From: Marsupella aquatica | Taxonomy: Eukaryota; Marchantiophyta | DNA: 64,000 nt | NCBI GenBank assembly: GCA_973895155.1 | Contig: OZ316891.1 | Location: forward strand, 20,026,001-20,090,000 | Direction: 5' to 3' | Part shown: in pieces, positions 23,840-35,232 of the stretch | Layout: each line of letters begins with the position of its first letter | Position numbering within the stretch: the stretch's first letter is position 1 | The notes under the pieces: generated by a model | The model's database searches: none | The model's input: the letters and a program-made list of their open reading frames with translations, nothing else | Told to the model about the DNA's origin: nothing | Translations under genes and position numbers: made by a program

Positions 23840-24560
23840 ACTTCCGATCATGATGAAACAACATTTGTGACAAGTTGGATCCTTCATCCAAGAACTGTAT
23901 TTTTCTTGGGTACGAGATCAATGTGAAGGCCTACAGGCTATGAGATCCTGTTGCTTGTAAATTGCTTGTCAATAGAGATGTCTCCTTCAATCCATAGATT
24001 ATAGAAGAAGGGAATAATACTCAGGTCTCCCATATTGACATAGGAAAATCTCTCATCCTAGATCTTATTTAAGGAGGAGATTGATTATGAAATGCATGAT
24101 CTGAGAAAAGAATGGGCTCCAAGCATGGAGCTAGTTCCTAAGCCAGAGTAACAAGAGGAGTATACTGATGCTAGTGAGCAACAAGTGATTATTTGTAGAT
24201 TGTTGAAATCCTTGACTATATAGGTTAAAGTGATCACCGAGATAGTGAAATGAGCAGTTTGATAATTCAATCCGTGCACAATGTTTTCACAATAGTGTGT
24301 ATGTGAAACCGGTGAAAAATTATGTCTTGGGTTCATTGTTTTAGTGTTTTATTATGTGGATGACATGTTTATTGTGGCCAATGATAGATTTGAGATTGCT
24401 AAACTCAAGACACTGTTTAGTGTAGTTTAAGATAAAAGACTTAGGGCCAACTACGAGGATTTTGAGTATGAAGGTCACTAGCGACTTGGAGGTTCATAAA
24501 CTATGGTTGACGCAGGGCAATTCTACGAGGAAAGTAATTGTCAGGTTCCCAATTTTTCAA
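23840..24560 (+). mobile_element. Decayed Ty1/copia fragment, integrase end and reverse transcriptase
   Basis: Plus-strand translation in shifting frames gives DPSSKNCIFLGYEINVKAY at about 23880, then a VNRDVSFNP phrase and NTQVSHIDIGKSLI. A reverse-transcriptase segment with a degraded SLYGLKQSPRQWN motif follows near 24210. The catalytic YVDDM motif lies at about 24353, followed by FEIAKLKTLFS. Stops and frameshifts break every part. It faces the opposite way to the fragment at 22150-23400. No LTR was recognised. Confidence 0.8.
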
Positions 24561-24716
24561 CATGGGGGATAGCAAGTCAATAAATTAGTATGTGCTACAT
24601 TTACTCTTAGGTCTAGGGTTATGACTGTAACCGTAGTTAGGGCTGACCCTAGTCACGGACTAGGTTAGGCTAACTAGGTTGCACACTATATCCCAAACAA
24701 TTTTTGATTAGATAGA

Positions 24717-24890
24717 GGGAACTCAGGCTCATTGTTGCGGAGCTAGTTGAGAGATAGAGAGATTTTGTGTTGCAGAGACTTGATATGCAGTAAAGCTCTC
24801 GTGTGTTCCCATGGGCGTAGGGAACTCAGGCTCATTGTTACGGAAGTAATTGAGATATAGGAAGATCTTGTATTGCGGAGACTCGGCATG
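24717..24890. repeat. Two-copy direct repeat, period about 109 bp
   Basis: GGGAACTCAGGCTCATTGTT followed by a GCGGA or ACGGA phrase occurs at about 24717 and again at about 24826. Each copy continues with a degraded GAGATAGAGAGATTTTGTGTT segment. No coding content was recognised. Confidence 0.6.
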
Positions 24891-24936
24891 ACTTGATGTG
24901 TGTTGATGCTTGTCGTTGATGTGTGTTAGATGCTTG

Positions 24937-27059
24937 TGACAGGGCCGCAAACCCGATAGTAACTTAGTGATGACTTATAATTGCATATATAACTAGAAAG
25001 ACAAGTAGGTGTAGTAAAAGTGTTTAGATTTTCAAATTTTCAAAATTTTTTAATTTTTGTTAGTTCTAATAAATGGATGTGACAACCGGAGCCCGCGATC
25101 CGTGGGGCGCGAGACGGAGGGTCGCCCCGCGAGTAGGCAGAGCCCCGAAAGGGTCTGCCGGGGCGTAAGCGAGGGGCAGCCGGGGAGGAGGAGCCCGTGA
25201 GCCGTGGGGCGCGAGACGGAGGGTCACCCCGCGAGTAGGCGGAGCCCCGAAAGGGTCTGCCAGGGAGGAGGAGCCCGCGAGCCGTGGGGCGCGAGACGGA
25301 GGGCCGCCCCGCGAGTAGGCGGAGCCCCGAAAGGGTCTGCCGGGGAGGAGGAGCCCGCGAGCCGTGGGGCGCGAGACGGAGGGCCGCCCCGCGAGTAGGT
25401 GGAGCCCCGAAAGGGTCTGCCGGGGCGTAAACGAGGTGGCAGCCGCATGGAAGTTGACTCTGGATCAACCGGAGTTTAGTGCGGCACGCGTTCGGAGATA
25501 CAAGGCTGCTTACCGTGACTACATTGAGACATTGATTGCAAGAGCTTAGAGAAGAAGCTCAGGGAGGTACGTAAATCGTTACGAGAAGCTCAGGTCAACA
25601 CGGGGATGCCACCCTGATCTGTCACCCCTGAGACTCCCATGGCCACCGGGCAGGTTTTACCGTTGGAGTTGCGGTCCGGTGAAGAGGCGGCCTTATGGAA
25701 GGACACCATTGGTGAGGGGTACATTAAGGCGTGGCAAGGCGTGGCAAGCCTTGGCCAATTTGAGGAAGCAGGGGAGCACTAGCACAAGGAGTACCCCGGT
25801 GAAGAAGAAGAGGAGTGAAGTGGCACTCACTCCAGTGGAGAGTGATGAGGAGGCCCACTCACGGGGCTCAAGTCAGGGCACCGTGAGTGAAGAGGAGGAG
25901 GATTAGAGTGGTCGTACGGACGTGGTTGTACGGCCCCTTGACTTTTCAACTTTTTTTTGAGGGGTCACTCACGGGCTTGTTGGAAAGAGCTTGCAGAGCT
26001 GATTCCAACAAGAGGCGGCGCTCCTCAAACGGAGCCAGGATGAGCAGGTTAGGGCCCGACGAAGTTGAGTTTATGGGATACTGAAACGACCATAACTTGG
26101 TCGTCCGATGTCCGTTTCAAGAGCGGTTGAGTGATTCATGATCAGTGGGAGCAGGGCTACCCAGGGGTGAGCTCAGAGGTGAAATCAGAGTGACACCTAG
26201 TTTCGGCAATTGTGGGATCCCTTGCATTTTCACGGTTCACGGAGCGACGTTGGGGCGCCGTCGAAGGCACCGTCGGCCCCATTTTTAGTTTAGGGTTTTA
26301 GGAGCATGTGTGTGCCGCATGCTTTAGGATTAGGGATTCCTTGTGGAAGGTTTTAGCGGCGCCGCTAGGGTAGCCGCCACCTTTGTGACCCCATGAGGGG
26401 GCTTTGGTGTGTTTGTTTCTAGTATTTAGGGGGAGAGCCCCGGAGTAGTGAAGGGGGAACTCAGCGTAGTGCTTTGATGCTTTTGAGTAGCTTTTGTGAG
26501 TAGCGCACCGTTTAGGTGAAGTTCAAGCCAGAGTAGTGAGGTGGAGAACGTAGCACTTGTCCCAGGGAGGCAGGAGTTGGGCAGACGGCAGGAGGCCGGG
26601 TTGCCCTTGCATGTGTTACGGGAAACACCAAGAGATATGGATTTGGCTTGAGGTTCCAATATTTTGTGTGTCACTTGTTGTTGCTTGTGTTGTTTGTTTT
26701 CCTCCCCTAGTGCATGTGGTCGGTTTCGTTGTGGAAACATTTGCCCTTGTCACTAGTGTTCAAACTTTATTGTAAACGTTTGTATGCTTGCCCATGAGAG
26801 GGGGGTGGTGACAGCACTCACCCGGTGGGCATAAGTTATAGATGGTAGGACCAGTCCCTTGGACTTGATCAAAAACGGAGAGACCAGTCGATAGACTTGA
26901 TCAAAAAGTACACTTCCGAGAGCGGAATCAAACATACTCATCCTTAGGTGTGAAAATCCTTCAAATAGCGTCCCTCCACGACCCCGTAATACGATACCAA
27001 CGGTTTAAGCGAAGAAAAGTACAGTTTGCACGTATTAATCGTTGGATAGGCAAGTGACA
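24937..27059. mobile_element. 2.1 kb insertion with TG...CA ends, possible solo LTR or small retroelement
   Basis: The segment begins TGACAGGG and ends AAGTGACA. It is flanked on both sides by ATGCTTG (24930-24936 and 27060-27066), a possible target duplication. The flanks lie in a GATGCTTGT/GTTGATGTGTGT repeat, so the duplication could also be longer, up to about 31 bp. Inside are a GC-rich tandem array (25083-25440), an open frame fragment at 25420-25549, and a Lys/Glu-rich frame at 25679-25903. A phrase at about 26085 resembles the CATAACTTGGTCGTCCGATG stretches common in plant LTRs. No polymerase is present, so it is non-autonomous or a solo LTR. Confidence 0.5.
25083..25440. repeat. GC-rich minisatellite, four units of 80-101 bp
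   Basis: Units start near 25090, 25191, 25271 and 25351. Each has GAGCCCGCGAGCCGTGGGGC, GCGAGACGGAGGG and AGCCCCGAAAGGGTCTGCC. The first unit is longer (101 bp) than the next two (80 bp). Open frames on both strands are products of the repeat. The block is far more GC-rich than its surroundings. Confidence 0.85.
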
Positions 27060-27589
27060 ATGCTTGTCGTTGATGTGTGTTAGATGCTTGTTGATACTTC
27101 ATGTGTGTTGATGCTTGTTGTTGTAAATTTTGTCTTTGCTCAACAATTCCTTGCTTGTCACCAACAAGGATGTACTCTAGGAGGTTTGCAATATTGAGTA
27201 ATGCAACTCTCAGATGCTATAGTGGTCCATTGGGTCAATTCTGCTTAACCTTACCTGGATCATAATACCTTCATTTTGTTTCTTCAAAAATGCTTCTTCA
27301 AAAACATTTCCGGTTCCCTTGAGCCATTGTTGTTGCCAGCGTCACAAACGGGATGTTTACAAAAACCGCAAAGATGCACATTTGTGGTCGGGGCAGAAAT
27401 CTATGCCCCACAAACAAGCTTGTTTACGCAATTTGTTGTTTGGGCAAAAATCTATGATATGGCACTGCCAGGTGTCTGGAATTTTGGAAAGAACTTCTCA
27501 TGGGTCCATAAATATAATATGAACTTCATGTGCACATCCCAAAATGCGAATGAAAGTATGCCTTATCACTAGACCATACCTAGGGGTAT

Positions 27590-27890
27590 CTAAACACTAA
27601 CATATACTCTTATTTTTTCTCCCTCATGGTCTATTTATGAAATAGGGTATCTGAACACTTTAACACGCAATCTCACTTTTTCTCCCAGTGGCATTTTTAT
27701 AAACAAAACAGGGTATCTTGATGAAGTAAGATATGCAAATAGTATAACTTCCAATCTTGCTTTTTGGTTTAGTTATGGAATAAGATCTCTAAAGGCTATG
27801 ATATACAATCAGTGTTTTTCCCTCAAGTCTATTTATGAAATTGGGTATCTAAATAATATGAATCGGGTATCTAAATAATATGAAATCCTA
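27590..27890. repeat. Degenerate repeat with GGGTATCT phrases
   Basis: GGGTATCTAAACACT or GGGTATCTGAACACT and CTATTTATGAAAT phrases recur four to five times with 60-90 bp spacing. AT-rich and non-coding by inspection. Confidence 0.45.
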
Positions 27891-27919
27891 TCTACAGAAT
27901 ATGTCTGCTGCAAGTTTTC

Positions 27920-28275
27920 CTTGGCCATTCAATTATGCGACACTTTTTTCCATGTCCCAATCACACACTTTTTTCCATGTCCCAATCACACACCTTTTTA
28001 CAAGTCCCAACCACTCTCATTGCTCTTGAACACTCTTCGAAATTCAGTTGAGAGCCCGCTTTCTCCCCATCGTGCCCGGCTCCCCAAAACTTCCTGGTCA
28101 GCTCACTTTCACTCAACAACACCTTGGATTGCCTGGCCGTTCAATTATGCTGACACTTTTGCCATGTCCCAATCACTCTCTTGGCAGCTTGAACACTCTT
28201 TGAAATTCGGTTGCGAGTCAGCTTGACACTTCTTCCATTTCCCAATCACTCTCTTGGCAGCTTGAACACTCTTTA
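27920..28275. repeat. Imperfect direct repeats with TTCCATGTCCCAATCAC
   Basis: The phrase CATTCAATTATGCGACACTT and the following CCATGTCCCAATCAC...GAACACTCTTCGAAATTC segment occur at about 27927-28045. The segment recurs at about 28138-28210 and in part at 28225-28275. No gene is evident. Confidence 0.6.
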
Positions 28276-28300
28276 GAGTAGTTAGACTACTCCCTGAAAT

Positions 28301-28800
28301 GACCACCTGCCTCACTTCCACTTGATAATATTTCCACTCCAACAACAGTGTCCAATGCATTGGCATTAGGCAGTCACATTATCCCCACATTGACCACCTG
28401 CCTCACTTCCACTTCATGGACACTTTCACTCAACAATAGTGTCCAAAGCATTGGCACTAGGCTAGTCACATAAAACTCCCCACATTGACCAATGCCTCGC
28501 TTCCACTTGGTTACTTTTTCACTCAACAAGTGTCCAATGCATTGGCATTAGGCTAGTCACATATAACTATCCTCCTATCTGCCCCCCACATTGACCAACT
28601 GCGTCACTTCCACTTCATAACACGTTCACCACTACCTTGTCCAATTCATTGGCACTACGATAGTCACATAACTCCCCACATTGACCACCTGCCTCACTTC
28701 CACTTCAATACACTTTCACTCAACAAGTGTCCAATGCATTGGCATTAGGCTAGTCACATATAACTATCCTCCTATCTGCCCAGCAGCCTCACTTCTGCAC
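28301..28800. repeat. Tandem array, about five units of 90-106 bp
   Basis: Units begin GACCACCTGCCTCACTTCCA at 28301, 28392, 28487, 28593 and 28683, with substitutions. Each contains CACTCAACAA, a GTCCAATGCATTGGCATTAG phrase and CTAGTCACATA. The array ends near 28800. It is non-coding by inspection. Confidence 0.8.
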
Positions 28801-29525
28801 ACAACAACCCAGTACCTCAGCTCAACAATTCTGTGTTAGGTGTTGGACTAGCAACAGGAAACTTTCAGCTGATATGAGTTGGAAATGTTCGTGGTGATAC
28901 CTTTCCAGGATTTCGTGGAAACCTATCAACTCAAGCTCCTGACGATGGACGAGAACCAAACCAACTGAAATTGACCACATGTTTCACAATGGCAATTGAA
29001 CACATGAAAGGAGAATGCCTAGGTTTCCGGAAGTCCAGCTTCACCCAACTTCCAAGGAAGAACTTGTACACAGTTGCAAATTTTGTACAGATGCACCAAA
29101 AGTACCCCGCACTTCACTCTAAAACCTCAATTTTACATGAGCTTTATTTGCGAGAAATAATTCCTGGCCGTAAATTTTTGGCATCTGTTATGAGAACCTA
29201 TATAAGCTGGAGTTCAGTGTCATCTCACAATTCTGGAGAGCCTTAAATGAGCTGCCTACAAGGTAACTTTTTCACAAATCAAAGCGAAGGTCTCAATGGA
29301 GACGCTCAGTGTATACATGGTAGCTTCGTAACTGAGCACACAAACTTCTTCGTTTCTTAATTGGAGCCTAGAAAGAATAACTACTTCAATAGGCATGTAC
29401 ATCAAATTATCCTATGCCGGTGTTGCTCCACCAAAAATCCCTCGCACTTCACCCAACAAAATTTCCTACCATTTACAAACAATTGATTCTTAAAATGATT
29501 GATAAAATATTCACAAACTGGTTTC
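28801..29525. other. Spacer and probable 3' untranslated region of the HAD gene
   Basis: The right part lies just beyond the stop codon of the minus-strand HAD gene and is likely to include its 3' untranslated region. The plus-strand open frame at 28971-29246 has no recognised motif. No RNA gene or transposon end was seen. Confidence 0.4.
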
Positions 29526-32319
29526 TCACAACTCTGCACAGGTGCGAGCAAGCAATGCCTCCTGCACTTCTTGCCAGTCTTTGACTCTTGTAATCAAAGG
29601 GTGCTGAGGCCCACAAGGAGTTTTGCTCCATGGATAACCTCCGTGCAAGTCAAAGAGCAACACTTCAATGCCGCACTCCGCACAGTCTATGGCATAACGT
29701 GGATTGTCATCGATCAAGACATTGGCCCCAAGAGACCTGCGTTGCAAGTCGAGCTCGGGCAAGTTAGAGACTATTTTCCACGGAGACTGGAATACGTCTC
29801 AAAGCAAATACGCCCTGGAGGCTGGAATTTGGTATACATCTAAAATTTTGATGTGCGTAGAAGAAATGCTGCTACTTCAAGTAATGGACATAAGAGATCT
29901 ACATGACTTTGATTTTATATGGCCCAATAGGGCCGAGCAACATCTTTGCATATGCTCAGAAGAAATGCTGCTACTTCAGGCAATTTGGACACAAGAGATC
30001 TGTATGACCACTATTTTAAGGGGCCTAATAGGGCTTACTGCCCAGAACAACGTCTTGATGACCGTACAGAACTGTAATTCATGTTTGGGAAAAGAAACTC
30101 ACTACAACCTATTCCGAATCCAGTACGCATTGCCAGTTGCGAATTATCTCTCTTAAAACACTCATTTCTCCCTCACTCGCAGCAGGTATATCCAGTTTCG
30201 CCAATTCGGTGAATAGAAAAGTCATCATATGTAAAACTACGGACCATGACCGGCGTACTGACCTGCATATTTCAGACTTGCGTCTGGAAGGGCCCTCTAA
30301 GGCAAAGTGATTCCCAAAATGCACCTCCTTGAAGACTCCTGCATAATGCCGCTCTATCCACTCCAGAGTCCGATCCCTAATGATATGCTGGCGTGATCTG
30401 CAGTATCATATCCCATCTGAATGAGCATGTTCACTGAAAGTATCCGAGTAGAAATATCGGACAGAAACAGATAGAACCATAAGCAATCCATTTTTGTGGC
30501 TACAGCTTCTGTCCGGCATCACGAACTGTGCGGGACCTTCACCGCTCAATAAAGTCGCCCATCAAGGCAAAAAGGAAAATAATGAAAACTGTGCCAGGAC
30601 TCCAAAACACTCTGCTGTGTTGAAAATCACGCCCACTGATGATGATGTCCAATGAAACTTCAGATCACTGTCCAATAGAGCCCGTATGGAATACCAGAGC
30701 TAGCAGAGTCAGGCATAACATGTCAAAAACATGCAGGGAAAGTTCTCTGTGCACATCGGTTAAGATCCACTTACGTCACAACGACTAATTGACAATAAGA
30801 TGCCATTTGGAGAAGAGTCTGATGGGCGCCGGGAATGGGACTAATTCCGTGCTTGAAGTGGTCGGAATCGAAAAATGCGTGAACTCTGAGGTTGGCTGCA
30901 GCCGTACAACAATCCCACAACGACGACAGGTCAACCTCTGCTAAATGTAGAGAGATGCTGAACGATCAAAAAAGTTTGAAAGACGATCAAAGTCGACTCC
31001 TTCCCGATAACCGACAACAATTTTAGAAGACTAGTGACCGTTCTCAACTTTCAATTGGCCTTGCAGTCGAACACTTCTAGTTCCAACATCCGTTACCTAG
31101 AGCGCTACCTTCCCACTAATAGATGAGCCATTGCTAACATTTCGAAGCCAACTGCCATAATTAAACCATGCAAACCGACCACTAAATAGGTGAAGATACC
31201 TTCTACTTGCGAGCAATTCCAAACCTGCACAGCAACGTAAGAGCGACCAAATCATTGCCGTCAGGAGGTCGTCAAGGAAATCTACTCGCTCGCGAATTGT
31301 CGAAAGAAATACACGGTAACAAATATTCGAATGCTAGCCTCTAAGCGTCGAATTCAGCGACGTAAGCAAGGGAGGACGTGGATTACGAAGCGCCGAGCCA
31401 AAAGTCTACCTTCATAAAATCGTAAATGTAGTACTCTGATATATCGTGACGAACCGAGTATGTTTCCTCGATGAAGCGATTCAAGCTGGCCAGGAAGCTT
31501 CCCAACACTGGACAGAGAAAACGAACCTCAGTCAGGTCAATGTCACCGTACGAATTGAAAAGCACCAACAAATACAAGATCGATCAACTACACGCGAATA
31601 TTGAAGCCAGCTTTCCCACAATCCACTTGAAATAAACTTACTTGTAGCAAAATCCAGCTAACCAACGAGAGTTTCTCACCTTCATCGACATCAACAGCAA
31701 CACAGAGTTGCTTGGATGCATCGTTCGCTTTCTCAGGCAACACCAGACTTTTCTGACTAGCGATACCCAGTTCGGTCTTTTGAAAGTTGCTGGAGTGGCG
31801 CGGAAGATCCTCACACGTCAAAACCAGCGAATTGCTATTTCGTCTTGCTTTGTCCACAAGGGGCACCGCATTGCCGACGCCAGCTAGCCCTCTGCCGTGA
31901 TTATTATTGTCCAGCCCTACTACTCTTGAATCCAGCCTACCCGACCCCCAGTAGCTATTATTATGATCGACGCCAGAGCACCAAATGCCTACGGGGAGGT
32001 CCTTGCCTCTTCCTTCCCTACTAACGTGCGGCAGTGGGGCGTACGCCGAATAGATGTTTCGCAAACCTAGTCTTGTTGAAAGAGCTCCAGTACTGCTGGT
32101 GTAGTGCGAGTCTGCGCCTGCCTGGAACCCGCGGGCCGAGTCCAAGGATGGAGATTTTCGACACCTCGCCAATTTCACCAATTGGCATGCCACTTGCGCG
32201 CCGGCGTTGGTTGAAGAAAAACATGAGCGTAAGGAAGGTCCATTCCCTCTGCAGGAACGCAAGCTGAAACTGCTTTCTGCTGCGATTGTATTGATAACAC
32301 AAGCTGCAGTCTGTTCCAT
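29526..32319 (-). CDS. HAD-family 5'(3')-deoxyribonucleotidase-like protein, probably plastid-targeted
   Basis: Model on the minus strand: exon 1 32319-31680, exon 2 31507-31410, exon 3 31224-31200 (25 bp), exon 4 30895-30775, exon 5 30397-30263, exon 6 29736-29526. Every junction is GT-AG and all phases fit, giving 1230 coding bases and 409 residues. HAD motifs are complete: nucleophile DVDE at 210-213, Thr 295 in VVVTSRQ (motif II), Lys 335 in RRKSEICR (motif III), and LIDDNPR with Asp 349-350 (motif IV). Plant-family signatures such as IHFGNHFALEG-like VHFGNHFALEG and VLLFDLHGGYPW are present. The first about 200 residues are Ser/Arg-rich and unlike the domain, suggesting a transit peptide. 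The family hydrolyses phosphate from small substrates; the true substrate of this plant branch is not known to me. The start is the first ATG of the open frame. Confidence 0.88.
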
Positions 32320-32558
32320 GACGCCGTCACAGAGCCCTGTAGTACCGGCACTTCTCCGCCGTGGCTCCGCCTCGATGTAACACCCGTCAGCACGACGACG
32401 CCGAAAGGACCTCGCTAGGCCCTGAATCCCTCCCCTTCGACACGCCACTGCGAACACTGGTGCTTCGAACTCGCCTCGCCAGGCAGGTTCGCCTCCCTGG
32501 CTAGAGCTGAGGAAGTGTTGAATCGATAAATGGCCCAACCTACAGCGAAGGCTGCTTG

Positions 32559-32570
32559 GCTTAAATATTT
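32559..32570 (-). promoter_or_regulatory. Possible TATA box of the HAD gene
   Basis: On the minus strand the sequence reads AAAATATTTAAG, followed by GCCAAGCAGCC. It lies about 240 bases before the first ATG of the HAD gene. This is inferred only from sequence and position. Confidence 0.3.
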
Positions 32571-34490
32571 TCCGTTTCTTTTGTCTGAACGAAAGCTACT
32601 CCAGTAATTAATACTTCATGTGCGGCGAATTCTTCATTTCCCTATCAGAGCGTCGTTCCAGCCCCGAATTTCAGAGAGAAGGGACATCTAAGCCACAGTT
32701 TCAGCACAAGCAATCCGATCATAGCTGTGATAGGAGTGGAGCTTCACGAACAAGGTCAGATCCAAGAAGCAGCGAGGACCTGGCTCCGCATGCCAAGACG
32801 ACTAGTGTAGAGAGCCCAGCAAGAAAATAATCACACTGCTTTTCCCCAACAAGTTCAATGTCGAACTAAAGATGGACCACTTATGTCGTCATGACCTCGC
32901 GTTTCGACCTTCCGACCTCTCGTGGACGAAGACGAGCTCAATGCGAGCAGCCCAGAGGAAGGAAACGAGACCCTCCTGCTCAAGGAGACCATCCGCGAAT
33001 TAGAAGGTATGATAAACGGTAGCACAGGCGAGAGGAACCGAAGGCCAGGCAAGGATGAGAATGGCATTGCACTCAATAACGCACAAGGAGACACAGTTGC
33101 TCCAAGCAATTCCATAATTGTCACACCGGAGGTCCCTCATTGCTATGGGTAAGCCAACATAAAATCCAACAGAAGGTTCCAGGACGAGACACGACTCCCA
33201 ATCTTCCCCAAAACCTTGACACAAGAGCTAAATCTCATCACTCCAGTGGCATCAGACCTCCATACTCACATAGATAGCACGGACAGCAAAAACGGCAAAG
33301 CCGAGCAGATCGACCGGCGCCCCAAAAAACGGCGACAGGGCCCGCCCTCTCTTCTGAGCTCGAATTCCGCCGTGCAAGGAGGCAAATGAGGATCAACCCT
33401 CTCTACCTCGGACACCTTCCTCACCGCACTGCAGAGCTCTGCACCAGAGAGCGGTGGCTTACCAAACCCTACCAAAAGTGGTTAAGTGTCATCGGAAATA
33501 TGGCGACGAGAACAACAAACAATGCAAGTATTCGATGGTCGTTCACAGCAGCGCAAACTCAACGAGGCAGAATTGTCGAATCGATCGATTCTGTCATAAA
33601 TCTCTCGGAGACGCTGCACACATTGGACAACAATTGCGGCGAGAGGCGAGGAAGCACGACGAGGAGAAAAGCTATGAAGGAGGAAGCGCTCAAATCTCTC
33701 GGTGTCAAATGAAGGAAAACGAAAAGAAGAGCGGGATAAAAGGCAGCAAGTAGTCGAGCAAAGTGCTCCAAACACGACATCACTCATCTGCCAATCTGCA
33801 AACAAGTCATTTCCCGTCTCGTCGGAGTACGCTCAACTTCGCCGGTCCGCGTGCTTTACTTACCGGCGACCGGGAAGACTAGCCACAAACAAGGGAACTC
33901 ACTGACGACGTTGCTCTAGACACGATAAAGTCTGTCTAGTGATATCGGCAAACAGGTTCACGGTCTCCATTCCATTACAGTGTCTTTCCCTTACGTTACA
34001 AGTCGGAAGGCCCTTCCTCCAAACACGACTATGCCCGTCTGCGGCTACTGCAAACAAGAAAATACAGTATTAATGTTGGGTCCGTGTTTCGCTTTACAGT
34101 GTCCCGCAGTACCGCCGTTTACATCCCCCGGCACCGGGAAAACGTGACCGGTCGAGTAATCTGAAACCTGAAACAGGTTTTCCACGAGGTCACTTGTCTC
34201 GACTCCTTTTCGTCCCGTCCTTTGATTTCCCGTCACCGGGAAGGATCGTTCTCGGCCCGGCGGGCAGATATCATTTTGTCGCTAGCGCAGTTTGGCACTC
34301 GTGGTTTTGTATGTTATTTTTTATTCGAACAGGCAGGACAAAGATACCGGGCAGGACACCTCGACAGGCAGGCGTCGGCAAGCGAGCGCGACGGTGCGGA
34401 TCCGTCCAATCGGATTGAGGGCAAGTGAGTGTCATTGGTGTTCCCTCACGTTTCGGTTGTACCCTCACATCTCCTCGTCATGAATTAATA
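32571..34490. other. Upstream of the HAD gene, no gene recognised, with a diverged duplication
   Basis: Plus-strand frames at 32618-32830, 32922-33152 and 33386-33712 are hydrophilic but show no known motif. A segment at about 33766-33880 (CCAAACACGAC...CTGCAAACAAG...CCGG.GACCGGGAAGAC) recurs diverged at about 34019-34145. A CACCGGGAAGGATCG phrase follows at about 34233. These could be parts of an unidentified gene or duplicated promoter DNA; I cannot decide. Confidence 0.3.
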
Positions 34491-34497
34491 ATGGGTG

Positions 34498-34536
34498 TAC
34501 TTCTTCGTAGGCATTAAACTTCTTCGTAGGCATTAA
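34498..34536. repeat. Short tandem duplication
   Basis: ACTTCTTCGTAGGCATTAA occurs twice in direct succession. Spacer DNA without recognised genes follows to about 35060. Confidence 0.8.
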
Positions 34537-35063
34537 TTTAACTTTATTTATTATCCACTGTATGTATTGTACGGTAGCCAAAGAATAGTAAACGATAGAA
34601 AATTTGACTAGACAAAATTTTGAGGTGTATGTCCTCGATGGACGAAAACTTTTGAGGGGTATGCTTGGAACCTGGCTGGAAAACTTGGTGTGATGGCCCA
34701 TGAAGCTTTCTTTATAAAGTAGAGCCCCTTTCCAGATTCAGTGCAATCGGTTCTTGTGTGATGCTTAATTGTGATATCCACCCTGAATATCATGTCATAG
34801 TCCACTGTGCTCCATCCCAAGGCTACTTTGGAAAACATTTTACAATCCTTACTTGAAAATATTCTGTTTTGGTATACATTGTTACTAGAGGGAAAATTGA
34901 AGTTTGAAGAAATCATTTATGGCATGCACAATTTCTAACTAATCATTAGTAATCAAAAGCTACACTTCTAGAGGCTAAGGTCTCTAGAGAATGACTCAAG
35001 GTGGCTACGAATTTCAGGGTGAGGCAACAGGCAAGGAGGCAACCGCATACGATAGCAAAGTTC

Positions 35064-35232
35064 AGGCTAATGTTTTTTAAACAATCAGAATGTGGCAGCA
35101 TGTTCTTGGGCTTCTTGCTAGGCTGTGCTTGTTCACTTTTCAGTCAGGCTAGTGTTTTTAAAAACAATCAGTGATAGCATGTTCTTAGGCTTATTGCTAG
35201 GCGGTGCTGATTCACTTTTCAGTCATTCTCAG
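35064..35232. repeat. Two-copy tandem repeat of about 85 bp
   Basis: Both copies run AGGCTA.TGTTTTTAAA, AACAATCAG, GCATGTTCTT.GGCTT, TTGCTAGGC.GTGCT and TTCACTTTTCAGTCA. The block lies in spacer DNA. From 35233 to about 36880 I see no gene; the frames at 35339-36483 on the minus strand have no motif. Confidence 0.75.

Noticed and set aside
25040-25468. 142-residue minus-strand frame and plus-strand frames in the GC-rich block
   Set aside because: All are read through an 80 bp minisatellite, so the peptides are periodic repeats in every frame.
28301-28800. CRISPR-like array of regular repeats
   Set aside because: The units are long (90-106 bp), diverged throughout and have no constant short repeat with unique spacers. 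This is a eukaryotic tandem repeat.
29499-30156. Plus-strand open frames across the HAD gene
   Set aside because: They are antisense shadows of exon 6 and the adjoining intron of the minus-strand gene, whose exons carry clear HAD motifs.
32034-32302. Open frames on either strand overlapping HAD exon 1
   Set aside because: Exon 1 is open in the frame leading to the DVDE motif. The others have no motif and are shadows.
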